The notes beneath the pieces were generated by a model. It saw only the letters and a list, made by a program, of their open reading frames with translations. It had not been told where the DNA came from and did not search any database. Shown here in pieces: positions 24,139-32,686 of a DNA stretch of 64,000 nt (the stretch's first letter is position 1; the number at the start of each line of letters is the position of its first letter). Source of the DNA: an uncultured Bacilli bacterium (GTDB lineage: Bacteria > Bacillota_I > Bacilli_A > RFN20 > CAG-826); contig CALVUF010000004.1 of assembly GCA_944363525.1 (NCBI GenBank), forward strand, positions 1-64,000, read 5' to 3'. The position numbers and the translations under genes are program-made.

Positions 24139-26271
24139 ATGAAACTAGTCATCGTCGAATCCCCGAAAAAATCCGAAACCATTGGCCGTTACCTTGGCTC
24201 CGACTTCAAAGTCTTAGCCAGCGAAGGCCACATCCGCGACCTCTCCACCCGCGGGAAAGGGGGTTTAGGCATCGACATTGAGAAAGACTTCAAGGCCGAC
24301 TGGGTCATCCCTGAGAAGAAACGGCCGGTGGTCGCTAAATTGGCTAAAGCCGCCAAAGAGGCGGAGGAAGTCTACCTCGCGACCGACCCTGACCGGGAAG
24401 GGGAAGCCATCTCTTGGCATTTGGCCCAGGTGCTTCATTTGCCGGTCGATACCACCAAACGCCTCCAATTCCATGAAATCACCAAGCCGGCCATCACCGC
24501 CGCCATGGCGGAGCCGAAGCATATCGACATGAACTTGGTCTCGGCCCAGGAAACCCGCCGGCTCGAAGACCGGATCATCGGCTTCCAGGTCTCGACTTTG
24601 CTGCAGCGGAAGATCGGCGTCAAAAGCGCCGGCCGGGTCCAATCCTCGACTTTGGGGATGATCGTCGACCGGCAGAAAGCCATCGACGCCTTCGTCCCGG
24701 TCGAATACTGGACCATCGCGGTCGAGGTCGAAATCGCCGGCAAAACCTATACCGCCAACCTGACCAAGGTCGACGGCAAGCCTTTCAAATGCTCGAATAA
24801 GGAAGAAGCCGAGGCCATCGTCGCCCGGATCCCTGAGCACCTCATCGTCTCCTCCTTAAGTAAAGCCATCAAGCAGGTTATGCCGCGGCCGCCGTTCACC
24901 ACCTCCTCGATGCAGCAGGAGGCTTATTCGAAATACAAGTTCTCCAACGCTAAAACCCAATCGGTCGCCCAGCGGCTCTATGAAGGGCTGGAGATCAATG
25001 GCGAGCACGTCGGTCTTATCACCTACATGCGTACCGACTCGACCCGGATTTCGCCAGAGTTCTTCAATAAGCACGCCGTCCCCTTCATCACCGAGACCTA
25101 TGGGAAGGAATACCTCGGGACCTTACGGGCGGGCAAGGAAGGGAAGAACATCCAAGACGCCCACGAAGCCATCCGCCCGACCGGGACCCATCGGACCCCG
25201 GAAGTGGTGGCCAAATACGTTAGTGGCGAGGAAGCGAGGCTCTACCGGCTCATCTATTGCCGGGCCATGGCTTCCTTAATGGCCCCGAAGAAGGTCGAGC
25301 GGACCTCGGTCATCCTCTCTGGCAATGGCCTCGATTTCTCCTTATCCGGTTCCAGGACCCTCTTCAAAGGCTTCGAGGTCGTCTATGGCGAATTCGAGGA
25401 CGAGAAGGAAGAGGGGGATTTGCCGCCTCTTACCCAAGGCGGGGTGGCGGAAGTGAAGAAAACCCTGCCCGAGCAGAAGTTCACCAAGCCTGAGCCGCCC
25501 TATAACGAAGCCTCGATCGTCAAGGCGATGGAAGAGAAGGGAATCGGTCGCCCGTCGACCTATGCCTCGACCATCGAGACCCTGATCAAGCGGAAATACG
25601 TCACCTCGGCCAAAGGGGTTTTGACCCCGACCGAAGACGGGATTAAGACCGTCACCGTCCTCAACAAATACTTCCCCGACATCGTCTCCACCAGCTATAC
25701 CGCCGACATGGAGAATAAGCTCGACCGGGTTGAGGAAGGGAAGGAGACGTTCCTGGAGGCGATGAATGAGTTCTATGAGCCGTTCTCGCTGAAGTTCGCC
25801 TCGGCCAAGGAGAAGATGTACAAGGAGCCGCCGGTCTATACCGGGGAGAATTGCCCGGTCTGCGGCAAGCCCTTGGTCATCAAGACCAACCGGAAGGGTG
25901 AGCAATTCGTCGGCTGCTCCGGCTATCCGGAATGCACCTACATCAAGAAAGAAGCCAAGAAGGAAGACGAGCCGACCGGGGAGAATTGTCCCGAATGCGG
26001 CGCGCCTCTAGTCTATAAGCTGTCCCGGAAAGGGGAGAAGTTCATCGGCTGCTCGAATTTCCCCAAGTGCCGTTATACCGCCTCCGCCGACGGGACCCCG
26101 ACTAAGAAGAAAGAGAAGCCGGTTTATACCGAAGCCGATTACGTCAAGAAATGCCCCCATTGCAAAACCGGGTACCTGGTCGTCAAAAAAGGGCGCAAAA
26201 CCTCGTTTTTAGGGTGCACTAATTTCCCTAAATGCCGTTATCACGAATGGCTGGACGATAAGAAAAAATGA
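24139..26271 (+). CDS. topA: DNA topoisomerase I
   Basis: 710 residues. The N-terminal TOPRIM domain starts MKLVIVESPKKSETI and contains ATDPDREGEAISWHL; the active-site Tyr is in GLITYMRTDSTRIS. Three C-terminal C4 zinc fingers are clear: CPVCGKPLV...CSGYPEC, CPECGAPLV...CSNFPKC and CPHCKTGYL...CTNFPKC. It relaxes negative supercoils. It overlaps trmFO as ATGA. Confidence 0.98.
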   Translation: MKLVIVESPKKSETIGRYLGSDFKVLASEGHIRDLSTRGKGGLGIDIEKDFKADWVIPEKKRPVVAKLAKAAKEAEEVYLATDPDREGEAISWHLAQVLHLPVDTTKRLQFHEITKPAITAAMAEPKHIDMNLVSAQETRRLEDRIIGFQVSTLLQRKIGVKSAGRVQSSTLGMIVDRQKAIDAFVPVEYWTIAVEVEIAGKTYTANLTKVDGKPFKCSNKEEAEAIVARIPEHLIVSSLSKAIKQVMPRPPFTTSSMQQEAYSKYKFSNAKTQSVAQRLYEGLEINGEHVGLITYMRTDSTRISPEFFNKHAVPFITETYGKEYLGTLRAGKEGKNIQDAHEAIRPTGTHRTPEVVAKYVSGEEARLYRLIYCRAMASLMAPKKVERTSVILSGNGLDFSLSGSRTLFKGFEVVYGEFEDEKEEGDLPPLTQGGVAEVKKTLPEQKFTKPEPPYNEASIVKAMEEKGIGRPSTYASTIETLIKRKYVTSAKGVLTPTEDGIKTVTVLNKYFPDIVSTSYTADMENKLDRVEEGKETFLEAMNEFYEPFSLKFASAKEKMYKEPPVYTGENCPVCGKPLVIKTNRKGEQFVGCSGYPECTYIKKEAKKEDEPTGENCPECGAPLVYKLSRKGEKFIGCSNFPKCRYTASADGTPTKKKEKPVYTEADYVKKCPHCKTGYLVVKKGRKTSFLGCTNFPKCRYHEWLDDKKK

Positions 26272-27554
26272 ACAAAGCGACCATCATCGGGGGCGGGCTC
26301 GCCGGGGTTGAGGCGGCCTATGCCCTTTTGAAGCGGGGCTTTGAGGTCACCCTTTACGAAGCCCGGCCGGCCTATGCCGACCAAGCCCATGAAAGCGATA
26401 AGCTGGGGGAATTGGTCTGCTCGAATTCCTTGAAGTCCAAGCGGCTCGATAACGCCGCCGGCTTATTGAAGGAAGAGATGCGGCGCCTTGGCTCGATCAC
26501 CATGGAGGCGGCCGCCCTCTCCGAAGTCCCAAGCGGCAACGCCCTCTCGGTCGACCGGGAGAAGTTCGCCGGCTATATCACCGAGAAGCTTCTTTCCTTC
26601 CCCGCCTTTCATTTAGTCCGGGAAGAAGTCAAAGAACTGCCCGCGGATCAGCCGGCCATCTTGGCCACCGGCCCTTTGACCTCGCCGGCCTTGCTCGAGG
26701 CTATCTCCTCCTTGGTCGGGAAAAAGGCGTTGTCCTTCTTCGACGCCTCGGCCCCGATCGTTAAGAAAGACTCGATCGATTTCAGCAAGGCCTATTGCAA
26801 ATCACGTTATGAGCAGGGCGATGAATCCTATATCAATTGCCCTTTTACCAAAGAGGAGTACTTCCTTTTCGTCAAAGAGCTCTTGGGGGCGAAGAAAGCC
26901 TTGGTCCATGAATTCGACACCCATTATTTCGAAGGGTGCCTGCCGATCGAGGTCATCGCCTCGCGGGGATTAGAGACCTTACGCCATGGGCCATTGAAGC
27001 CCTTCGGCCTTTCAACCCCGGAGCATCCTCATCCCTATGCGGTGGTCCAATTACGGCAGGATACTTTATTAGGCGATCTTTATAACCTCGTTGGGTTTCA
27101 AACCAACTTGACCTATCCGGAGCAGAAACGGGTCTTTTCCTTGATCCCGGGGCTCGAGCGCGCCGAGTTCGTCCGTTATGGATTGATGCACCGGAATTCC
27201 TATGTCGACTCCCCGGTCTGTTTGAACGAAGACCTGACCTTCAAGGCCCAACCCAACGTATATTTGGCCGGCCAATTAAGTGGGGTCGAGGGGTATGTCG
27301 AATCGAGCGCGACCGGGATCGTGGCGGCCATTAACTTAGCTCGGAAGGTTGAGGGGCTGCCCTTCGTCCCTGTCCCGACCCGGACGATCCTCGGTGGCTT
27401 GCTCAATTATATCCTCCATGCCTCAGGGGCCTATTTCCAGCCGATGAACGCCACCTGGGCTTTGATCCCCGGCTCGACGAAACAGACGCGGGAGCAGGAT
27501 GTCGAAGCCTGCCTCGCCAACATCGAGCGATACCGCGAGGACATCGATGGCTAG
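26268..27554 (+). CDS. trmFO: tRNA uracil-54 methyltransferase TrmFO (folate/FAD-dependent)
   Basis: 428 residues. The N-terminal FAD-binding loop is IIGGGLAGVEAAYALLKRG, followed by ELVCSNSLKSKRLDNAAGLLKEEMRRLGS, a family hallmark, and late GQLSGVEGYVESSATGIVAA. TrmFO makes ribothymidine at tRNA position 54 with methylenetetrahydrofolate. The topA-trmFO-xerC order is that of B. subtilis topA-gid-codV. Confidence 0.97.
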   Translation: MNKATIIGGGLAGVEAAYALLKRGFEVTLYEARPAYADQAHESDKLGELVCSNSLKSKRLDNAAGLLKEEMRRLGSITMEAAALSEVPSGNALSVDREKFAGYITEKLLSFPAFHLVREEVKELPADQPAILATGPLTSPALLEAISSLVGKKALSFFDASAPIVKKDSIDFSKAYCKSRYEQGDESYINCPFTKEEYFLFVKELLGAKKALVHEFDTHYFEGCLPIEVIASRGLETLRHGPLKPFGLSTPEHPHPYAVVQLRQDTLLGDLYNLVGFQTNLTYPEQKRVFSLIPGLERAEFVRYGLMHRNSYVDSPVCLNEDLTFKAQPNVYLAGQLSGVEGYVESSATGIVAAINLARKVEGLPFVPVPTRTILGGLLNYILHASGAYFQPMNATWALIPGSTKQTREQDVEACLANIERYREDIDG

Positions 27555-28458
27555 TTGGCTGAACCGTTATAGCGACTTCCTCGCCTACCAACGGGGATAT
27601 TCGGCCAAGACCATCGCCGCCTATCGGGAGGATATCACCGACTTCCTCGCCTATTGCGATTCCAAGAAAGCCGATATCCGGACCGTCAACGAACCTTTCA
27701 TCCGCGATTACCTTTTCTATTGCCTTTCGGAGAAAGAGATCAGCAAAAGGTCGGTGCAGCGCCACCTTTCGGCCTTGCGGGGCTATTACGATTACCTATT
27801 CAAGAAAGGGGTGGTGGTCGCCAATCCCTTCCGTCAAGTCTCCTCCCCGAAGGACGGGAAGCATTACCCCGAACGGCTTTATCGGGAAGACGTCGAGCGA
27901 TTGCTAAAAGAGAACGCCGAACGGACCGATGATTTGGCTTTGCGCGACCAAGCGATATTGGAGTTGCTTTTCTCCTCTGGCTTACGGGCCAGCGAGCTGG
28001 TCGGCTTGACTTCGATGCAGATCGACTTCGCCGCCTCCTCGATGCTGATCCACGGGAAAGGGAAGAAGGACCGTTACGCCCCTTTCTCCGCCAAAGCGGG
28101 AGAGACGTTGCGGAAATACCTTAAGGAATCGCGGCCGATTCTGCTCGATAAGCGGAAGAATCCCCGCAAAAGCGACCGGGTTTTCCTCTCGGCCAAAGGG
28201 GAGCCTCTGACGGTTAGGGGATTGGAATACATCCTCGATTCACTCGAAGCTAAATTGGGGGAGAGCCTCCATCTCCATCCCCATATCCTCCGGCATAGCT
28301 TCGCCACCGTCCTCCTCGAAGGCGGGGCCGATCTTCGGTATATCCAAGAGCTCTTGGGCCACGAATCGATCAACACTACCCAGGTCTATACCCACTTGAC
28401 CCAGCAAGAGCTGTCGGAGCAATACGATAAGTACTTCCCTTCTTTGAAGAAGAAGTGA
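27547..28458 (+). CDS. xerC: tyrosine recombinase XerC
   Basis: 303 residues from ATG 27547, overlapping trmFO by 8 nt; longer upstream starts read through the trmFO frame. An N-terminal SAM-like domain (WLNRYSDFLAYQRGYSAKTI) precedes the catalytic domain: LFSSGLRASELVGL (first Arg), HPHILRHSFATVLLEGG (HxxR) and LLGHESINTTQVYTH (second His, nucleophilic Tyr). It resolves chromosome dimers at dif. The downstream clpQ-clpY-codY genes of B. subtilis are absent. Confidence 0.95.
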   Translation: MASWLNRYSDFLAYQRGYSAKTIAAYREDITDFLAYCDSKKADIRTVNEPFIRDYLFYCLSEKEISKRSVQRHLSALRGYYDYLFKKGVVVANPFRQVSSPKDGKHYPERLYREDVERLLKENAERTDDLALRDQAILELLFSSGLRASELVGLTSMQIDFAASSMLIHGKGKKDRYAPFSAKAGETLRKYLKESRPILLDKRKNPRKSDRVFLSAKGEPLTVRGLEYILDSLEAKLGESLHLHPHILRHSFATVLLEGGADLRYIQELLGHESINTTQVYTHLTQQELSEQYDKYFPSLKKK

Positions 28459-28464
28459 TTTTCC

Positions 28465-28494
28465 TTGCCTATACGCGCGTAAGGGTGCTATAGT
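28465..28494 (+). promoter_or_regulatory. promoter of rpsB-tsf
   Basis: TTGCCT (28465-28470), 18-bp spacer, extended -10 TGCTATAGT (TATAGT 28489-28494). Confidence 0.75.
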
Positions 28495-28500
28495 CCGCGT

Positions 28501-28638
28501 TGCAGTCAATTTTTGGCTGCCAAAACGCACCCCGTGGATCCGGAGCCTAGTTCCTCTCGGGCCGAAGCAGGCTTAAAAAGCGAGCAGGTGGTCATCCGCT
28601 GGAAGCGGGGGAGGCCTAAACGAATGGAGGTCACCAAC
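28501..28638 (+). promoter_or_regulatory. long rpsB leader RNA, candidate autoregulatory element
   Basis: About 138 nt of untranslated leader separate the rpsB promoter from ATG 28639, in a genome where most leaders are very short. It contains several GC-rich potential stems (CCGGAGCC, CTCTCGGGCC, CCGCTGG-AAGCGGGG) and ends with the GGAGGT ribosome binding site. S2 leaders that bind S2 are known in other bacteria; no known family is asserted here. Confidence 0.45.
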
Positions 28639-29679
28639 ATGAGTGACGAAATCAAGGAAACCGAAGCCGTCGCGACTCCGACTGAAGAAGCCGCGCCCGC
28701 CGAGGAAAACGTCATGGCGGCTGTCATGCACGATCCCAACAGCCCCATACTCACCGTCAAGAAGTGCTTAACCGCCGGCGTCCACTTCGGGCATCAGACC
28801 CGGAGATGGAACCCGAAGATGGGCAAATTCATCTACGGCGCCCGTAACGGCATCTACATCATCGATTTGAACAAGACCGTCGAGCGCGTCACCGCTTCGT
28901 ATAAAGCCCTCCGGGCCATCGTCCAGGGCGGGGGCAAGGTCCTCTTCGTCGGGACCAAGGCCCAATCGCAGCAGATCGTCATCGATGAAGCGGTCCGCTC
29001 CGGCTCGTTCTACATCACCAACCGCTGGTTAGGCGGCACCCTCACTAACTTCCGGACCATCCAAGGCCGGATCAAACGGCTCCGCGACCTCGAGACCGCC
29101 TCCGAAGACGGCTCCTGGGAGAAGCTCCCGAAGAAGGAAGTCGCCCTCTTGAAGAAAGAGATGGCCAAACTCCAGAAGAACCTCGAGGGCATCAAGGAAA
29201 TGCGCCGGCTCCCGAACGCCATCGTCTTAGTCGATCCGACCGTCGAGCACAATGCCGTCCTCGAAGCCCACAAGCTTAACATCCCGGTCTTCGCCATCTG
29301 CGATACCTCGGATGATCCCGACACCGTCGATTTCCCCCTTCCGTCGAATAACGATGCCACCTCGGCCATCAAGCTCATCATCGGCGTCATGGCCGATGCC
29401 GTCGTCGAGGCTCGCACCAATGGCGGCTTAACCGAAATCGCCTACACCGTCGACGAAGGCGAGGAAGCCACCATGGCCGACGCCATCAAGGTCGCCGACA
29501 TCGCCGCTGAGCAGCGCCGCGCCGCCATCCGGGCCGCCCGCAAAGCCCGCGAAGAGCACTACGCCAAGATGCAGGCCGAACGGCAAGCCCGTTTCGCCGC
29601 CCGCAAAGCCGAAGCCGCGGCCAAAGCCAAAGCCGAAGCCGAAGCCAAGGCCGCTAAACCGGCTGAGGAGGCCAAGTAA
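28639..29679 (+). CDS. rpsB: 30S ribosomal protein S2 with N-terminal extension
   Basis: 346 residues from ATG 28639 (MSDEIKETEAVATPTEEAAP), chosen for the GGAGGT site upstream. The S2 core begins near residue 40 (LTVKKCLTAGVHFGHQTRRWNPKMGKFI) and includes NRWLGGTLTNFRTI and NIPVFAICDTSDDP. An acidic Glu/Ala-rich extension of about 35 residues precedes the core, and the C-terminus is a long Ala/Lys-rich helix, making the protein well above the usual 240-260 residues. It is the first gene of rpsB-tsf. Confidence 0.96.
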   Translation: MSDEIKETEAVATPTEEAAPAEENVMAAVMHDPNSPILTVKKCLTAGVHFGHQTRRWNPKMGKFIYGARNGIYIIDLNKTVERVTASYKALRAIVQGGGKVLFVGTKAQSQQIVIDEAVRSGSFYITNRWLGGTLTNFRTIQGRIKRLRDLETASEDGSWEKLPKKEVALLKKEMAKLQKNLEGIKEMRRLPNAIVLVDPTVEHNAVLEAHKLNIPVFAICDTSDDPDTVDFPLPSNNDATSAIKLIIGVMADAVVEARTNGGLTEIAYTVDEGEEATMADAIKVADIAAEQRRAAIRAARKAREEHYAKMQAERQARFAARKAEAAAKAKAEAEAKAAKPAEEAK

Positions 29680-29680
29680 T

Positions 29681-30526
29681 ATGGCCGTCACCATCGATCA
29701 GATCAAAGCTCTCCGTGACCGGACTGGCGCCGGCATCATGGACTGCAAGAAAGCCCTCATCGAAGTGGATGGCGACATCGAGAAAGCCATCGATGTCCTC
29801 CGCGAGAAAGGCATCGCCAAGGCCGCTTCCAAAGCCGGCCGGATCGCGGCCGAAGGCTTAACCCAGATCAAAGTCTGCGAGAAGTGCCACAAAGCCGTCA
29901 TCGTCGAAGTCAACTGCGAGACCGACTTCGTCTCCTCCTCCGACAAGTTCCACGACCTGGTCAACCAGGTCGTCGACATCCTGCTTGAGAAGTGCCCGGC
30001 CACCCTCGATGAGGCCGTCGCCTTGACCAAGGATGCCTTCGCCGAGGCCACCATCGCGATGGGCGAGAAGTTCGTCCTCCGCCGTTACGAGATCCTCGAA
30101 GCCAAAGACGGACAGGCCTTCGGGACCTACAGCCACATGCAGGGCAAGATCTCGGCCCTCGTCCTCCTCTCCAAGGATGGCGCTGACTTCAACAAGGCCA
30201 TGGCCATGACCGTCGTCGCCAACAACCCGTCCTACTTGACCATCGCCGATGTCCCCTCCGAGGTCCGCGAGCGGGAGACCAAGATCGCGACCACCGAGGT
30301 GGCCGAGGATCCGAAGCTTGCCAACAAGCCGGAGAACATCAAGGCCCAAATCGTCGTCCGCAAGGTCGACAAGGTCCTCTCCTCCGCTTGCTTAGATGTC
30401 CAGCCGTGGGTCTACGACGAGAACAAGACCGTCGCCCAAGCTTGCAAGGAAAACGGCATCGAAGTCCTGAAGTTCGTCCGCTACGCGGTCGGCGAAGGGA
30501 TCGAAAAGCCCGCTTCCGAAGAATAA
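29681..30526 (+). CDS. tsf: elongation factor Ts
   Basis: 281 residues. The N-terminal UBA-like domain IKALRDRTGAGIMDCKKAL and VEVNCETDFVSSSDKFHDLV are diagnostic; the C-terminus VRYAVGEGIEKP is typical. EF-Ts recharges EF-Tu with GTP. Its ribosome binding site GGAGG lies within the last rpsB codons, so translation of the two is linked. Confidence 0.98.
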   Translation: MAVTIDQIKALRDRTGAGIMDCKKALIEVDGDIEKAIDVLREKGIAKAASKAGRIAAEGLTQIKVCEKCHKAVIVEVNCETDFVSSSDKFHDLVNQVVDILLEKCPATLDEAVALTKDAFAEATIAMGEKFVLRRYEILEAKDGQAFGTYSHMQGKISALVLLSKDGADFNKAMAMTVVANNPSYLTIADVPSEVRERETKIATTEVAEDPKLANKPENIKAQIVVRKVDKVLSSACLDVQPWVYDENKTVAQACKENGIEVLKFVRYAVGEGIEKPASEE

Positions 30527-30533
30527 GCAATTC

Positions 30534-30564
30534 AGCACTCCTTCCTCCGAGGGAGTGCTTTTTG
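30534..30564 (+). terminator. intrinsic terminator of rpsB-tsf
   Basis: AGCACTCC and GGAGTGCT form the stem, followed by TTTTTG. Confidence 0.85.
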
Positions 30565-30570
30565 TATAAT
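30565..30570 (+). promoter_or_regulatory. -10 box (TATAAT) of pyrH
   Basis: TATAAT directly abuts the tsf terminator T-run; the leader is about 13 nt with only a weak GGAG before ATG 30590. Confidence 0.6.
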
Positions 30571-30589
30571 CTTACCCACGGAGACAAAC

Positions 30590-31312
30590 ATGAAATCGAT
30601 TTACCAACGCATTATCATCAAACTCTCGGGCGAGGCCTTGGCCGACGAGAAGGACAAATTGATCCTCGACGCCGACAAGCTGAAAAACGTCGCCAAGACG
30701 GTGTCCGAGGTTTTAGCCACCGGGACCGAGGTCGGGATCGTCGTCGGGGCGGGGAATATCTGGCGGGGTCGGATGGCCGAGCAGATCGGCATCGAGCCGG
30801 CGACCGCCGACTACATGGGGATGCTGGGGACCATCATCAACGCCCTCGCCATCCAAAGCGCCCTTGAGGAAAGGGGGATCGCCTGCCGGGTCATGAGCTC
30901 GATCAACGTTCCCCAGGTGTGCGAAGCCTATATCCGGCGGAAAGCCACCTCCCATTTAAGCAAGAAGATCGTCACCATCTTCGCCGGCGGGACCGGCAAC
31001 CCCTTCTTCACCACCGACTCGACCGCTACCTTGCGGGCCTTAGAAGTCGGGGCCGACGCCATCTTGATGGCTAAAAACGGGGTCGACGGGGTCTATGACA
31101 GCGATCCGCGGAAGAATCCCGACGCGAAATTGCTCAAGCATCTTACTTTCCACGAGGTGGTCGAGAAGAAGCTCTCGGTCATGGACTTAACCGCCGTCGC
31201 GATGCTCGAAGGGAAGAAAGTGGTGGTCCGGGTGTTCAACATGGACCAGCCGGAAAACCTCCTCAAAGTCCTCTCGGGTGAGGATATCGGTACCGTCATC
31301 GCCGAAAACTGA
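30590..31312 (+). CDS. pyrH: UMP kinase
   Basis: 240 residues. It is a hexameric amino-acid-kinase-fold enzyme: RIIIKLSGEALA, VGIVVGAGNIWRG, and the FAGGTGNPFFTTDSTATLRA and AKNGVDGVYDSDPR segments are typical. It phosphorylates UMP to UDP. It follows rpsB-tsf as in B. subtilis. Confidence 0.97.
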   Translation: MKSIYQRIIIKLSGEALADEKDKLILDADKLKNVAKTVSEVLATGTEVGIVVGAGNIWRGRMAEQIGIEPATADYMGMLGTIINALAIQSALEERGIACRVMSSINVPQVCEAYIRRKATSHLSKKIVTIFAGGTGNPFFTTDSTATLRALEVGADAILMAKNGVDGVYDSDPRKNPDAKLLKHLTFHEVVEKKLSVMDLTAVAMLEGKKVVVRVFNMDQPENLLKVLSGEDIGTVIAEN

Positions 31313-31318
31313 TATACT
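31313..31318 (+). promoter_or_regulatory. -10 box (TATACT) upstream of frr
   Basis: TATACT immediately follows the pyrH stop. The leader of about 24 nt carries CGGAGA before ATG 31349. Confidence 0.5.
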
Positions 31319-31348
31319 ATTCAGGCACATTAAACGGAGACACATATT

Positions 31349-31894
31349 ATGGACGCCTATACCAAAGAAGCCGTCAGCAAGATGGAGAAGTCGATCGAGT
31401 CGCTTAAGGGCTCGCTCGCCAAGTTACGTTCGGGCCGGGCCAACCCGGCGATGCTCGATGGCATCAAATGCGATTATTACGGGGAGAAGATGGACATCAG
31501 CGCCCTCTGCTCGATCCAGATGCCGGAACCCCGTCAGCTTTACATCAAGCCCTATTCCCGGGAAGACATCAAGAGCATCGCCGCCGCCATCGCCGGGGCG
31601 AACCTCGGGGTCAATCCCCAGACCGAGGCCGATGGGATCCGGATCGTCGTTCCGCCCTTAACCGAGGATATCCGGAAAGACATCGCCAAGAAAGCCAAAG
31701 GGCTGGGTGAGGAAGCCAAGGTCTCAATCCGGAACATCCGGCGCGATATCCTGAACCTCATCAAAGAAGACGACGGCCTCTCCGATGATTACAAGGAACG
31801 GGTCGAGGATGAGATTCAAAAGGAAGTCGAGAACGCCAATAAGCAAGTCGACTCCATCATCGCTGACAAAACCAAAGAAATCATGACCATCTGA
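31349..31894 (+). CDS. frr: ribosome recycling factor
   Basis: 181 residues. SIESLKGSLAKLRSGRANPAML opens the three-helix bundle, with the conserved YYG in KCDYYGEKMDI. The C-terminal KEVENANKQVDSIIADKTKEIM completes the bundle. RRF splits post-termination ribosomes with EF-G. A terminator follows. Confidence 0.97.
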   Translation: MDAYTKEAVSKMEKSIESLKGSLAKLRSGRANPAMLDGIKCDYYGEKMDISALCSIQMPEPRQLYIKPYSREDIKSIAAAIAGANLGVNPQTEADGIRIVVPPLTEDIRKDIAKKAKGLGEEAKVSIRNIRRDILNLIKEDDGLSDDYKERVEDEIQKEVENANKQVDSIIADKTKEIMTI

Positions 31895-31899
31895 TGGTC

Positions 31900-31923
31900 G
31901 GGGGACCTTAGGCCCCCTTTTTA
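31900..31923 (+). terminator. intrinsic terminator of frr
   Basis: GGGGG...CCCCC stem with an 8-nt loop, then TTTTTAA. Confidence 0.8.
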
Positions 31924-31941
31924 ATATTCCGCCAAGAAAGG

Positions 31942-31947
31942 TATAAT
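31942..31947 (+). promoter_or_regulatory. -10 box (TATAAT) of uppS-polC operon, near-leaderless
   Basis: TATAAT ends 10 nt before ATG 31958. It is the only evident promoter for the five-gene uppS-cdsA-dxr-rseP-polC run. Confidence 0.65.
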
Positions 31948-31957
31948 CGCTTTGTTT

Positions 31958-32686
31958 ATGAAAAGCGAATTCCATTTAAGCAAGCCGCTCGCCCATATCG
32001 CCTTCATCATGGACGGGAACGGCCGCTGGGCCAAGACCCATGGCTTACCCCGTTATTTAGGCCATAAAAGAGCCTGTGAACGGCTGATTGATATTTACGA
32101 TGCCTGCCGGGAGCAGGGCATTAAGGTCATCTCCTTCTTCGCCTTCTCGACCGAGAACTGGAACCGGCCGCAGGACGAGATCGACCATTTAATGGACTAT
32201 CTAGAGGATTTCTTCCACAGGGAGATCAATTATCTTAGGAAAAACGGCTCCAAGGTCATGATCTCGGGGGATTTGTCACGAATCCGGGAGAAGACTCGGA
32301 AGGTTTGCCTCGAGGCCATCGAGCTGACCAAGGATAACGATCAGAACATCCTCAACGTCTGCTTGAATTACGGCGGGCGGGATGAGATCGTCAAGGCGGC
32401 CAAGCAGATCGCCCTCGATTATAAACAGGGGAAGATCGATGTCGCCGATTTAAGCGAAAAGCAATTCGCTTCCTATTTGTATACCGCCGGCTTGCCGGAT
32501 GTCGACTTAATGATCAGGACTTCAGGTGAAGAAAGGATTTCCAATTTCCTTTTGTACGAGATCGCCTACGCCGAATTGATCTTCACCCCGGTCAAATGGC
32601 CGGATTTCGATAAGGAAGCCTTGATTGATTGCCTAAAGGAATTCGAAGGAAGGAATCGGCGGTTTGGAGGGCTAGAGAATGCCTAA
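31958..32686 (+). CDS. uppS: undecaprenyl diphosphate synthase (cis-prenyltransferase)
   Basis: 242 residues from ATG 31958; an in-frame TTG at 31952 is less likely. HIAFIMDGNGRWAKTHGLPRYLGH holds the catalytic Asp, with SFFAFSTENWNRP and DLMIRTSGEERISNFLLYEIAYAE typical of the family. It makes the C55 lipid carrier, which implies peptidoglycan or other surface-glycan synthesis. It heads the uppS-cdsA-dxr-rseP-polC operon. Confidence 0.96.
   Translation: MKSEFHLSKPLAHIAFIMDGNGRWAKTHGLPRYLGHKRACERLIDIYDACREQGIKVISFFAFSTENWNRPQDEIDHLMDYLEDFFHREINYLRKNGSKVMISGDLSRIREKTRKVCLEAIELTKDNDQNILNVCLNYGGRDEIVKAAKQIALDYKQGKIDVADLSEKQFASYLYTAGLPDVDLMIRTSGEERISNFLLYEIAYAELIFTPVKWPDFDKEALIDCLKEFEGRNRRFGGLENA

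Noticed and set aside
27547..28458. XerC as a phage or island integrase
   Set aside because: It sits in the conserved topA-trmFO-xerC chromosomal order and is far from the accessory modules.
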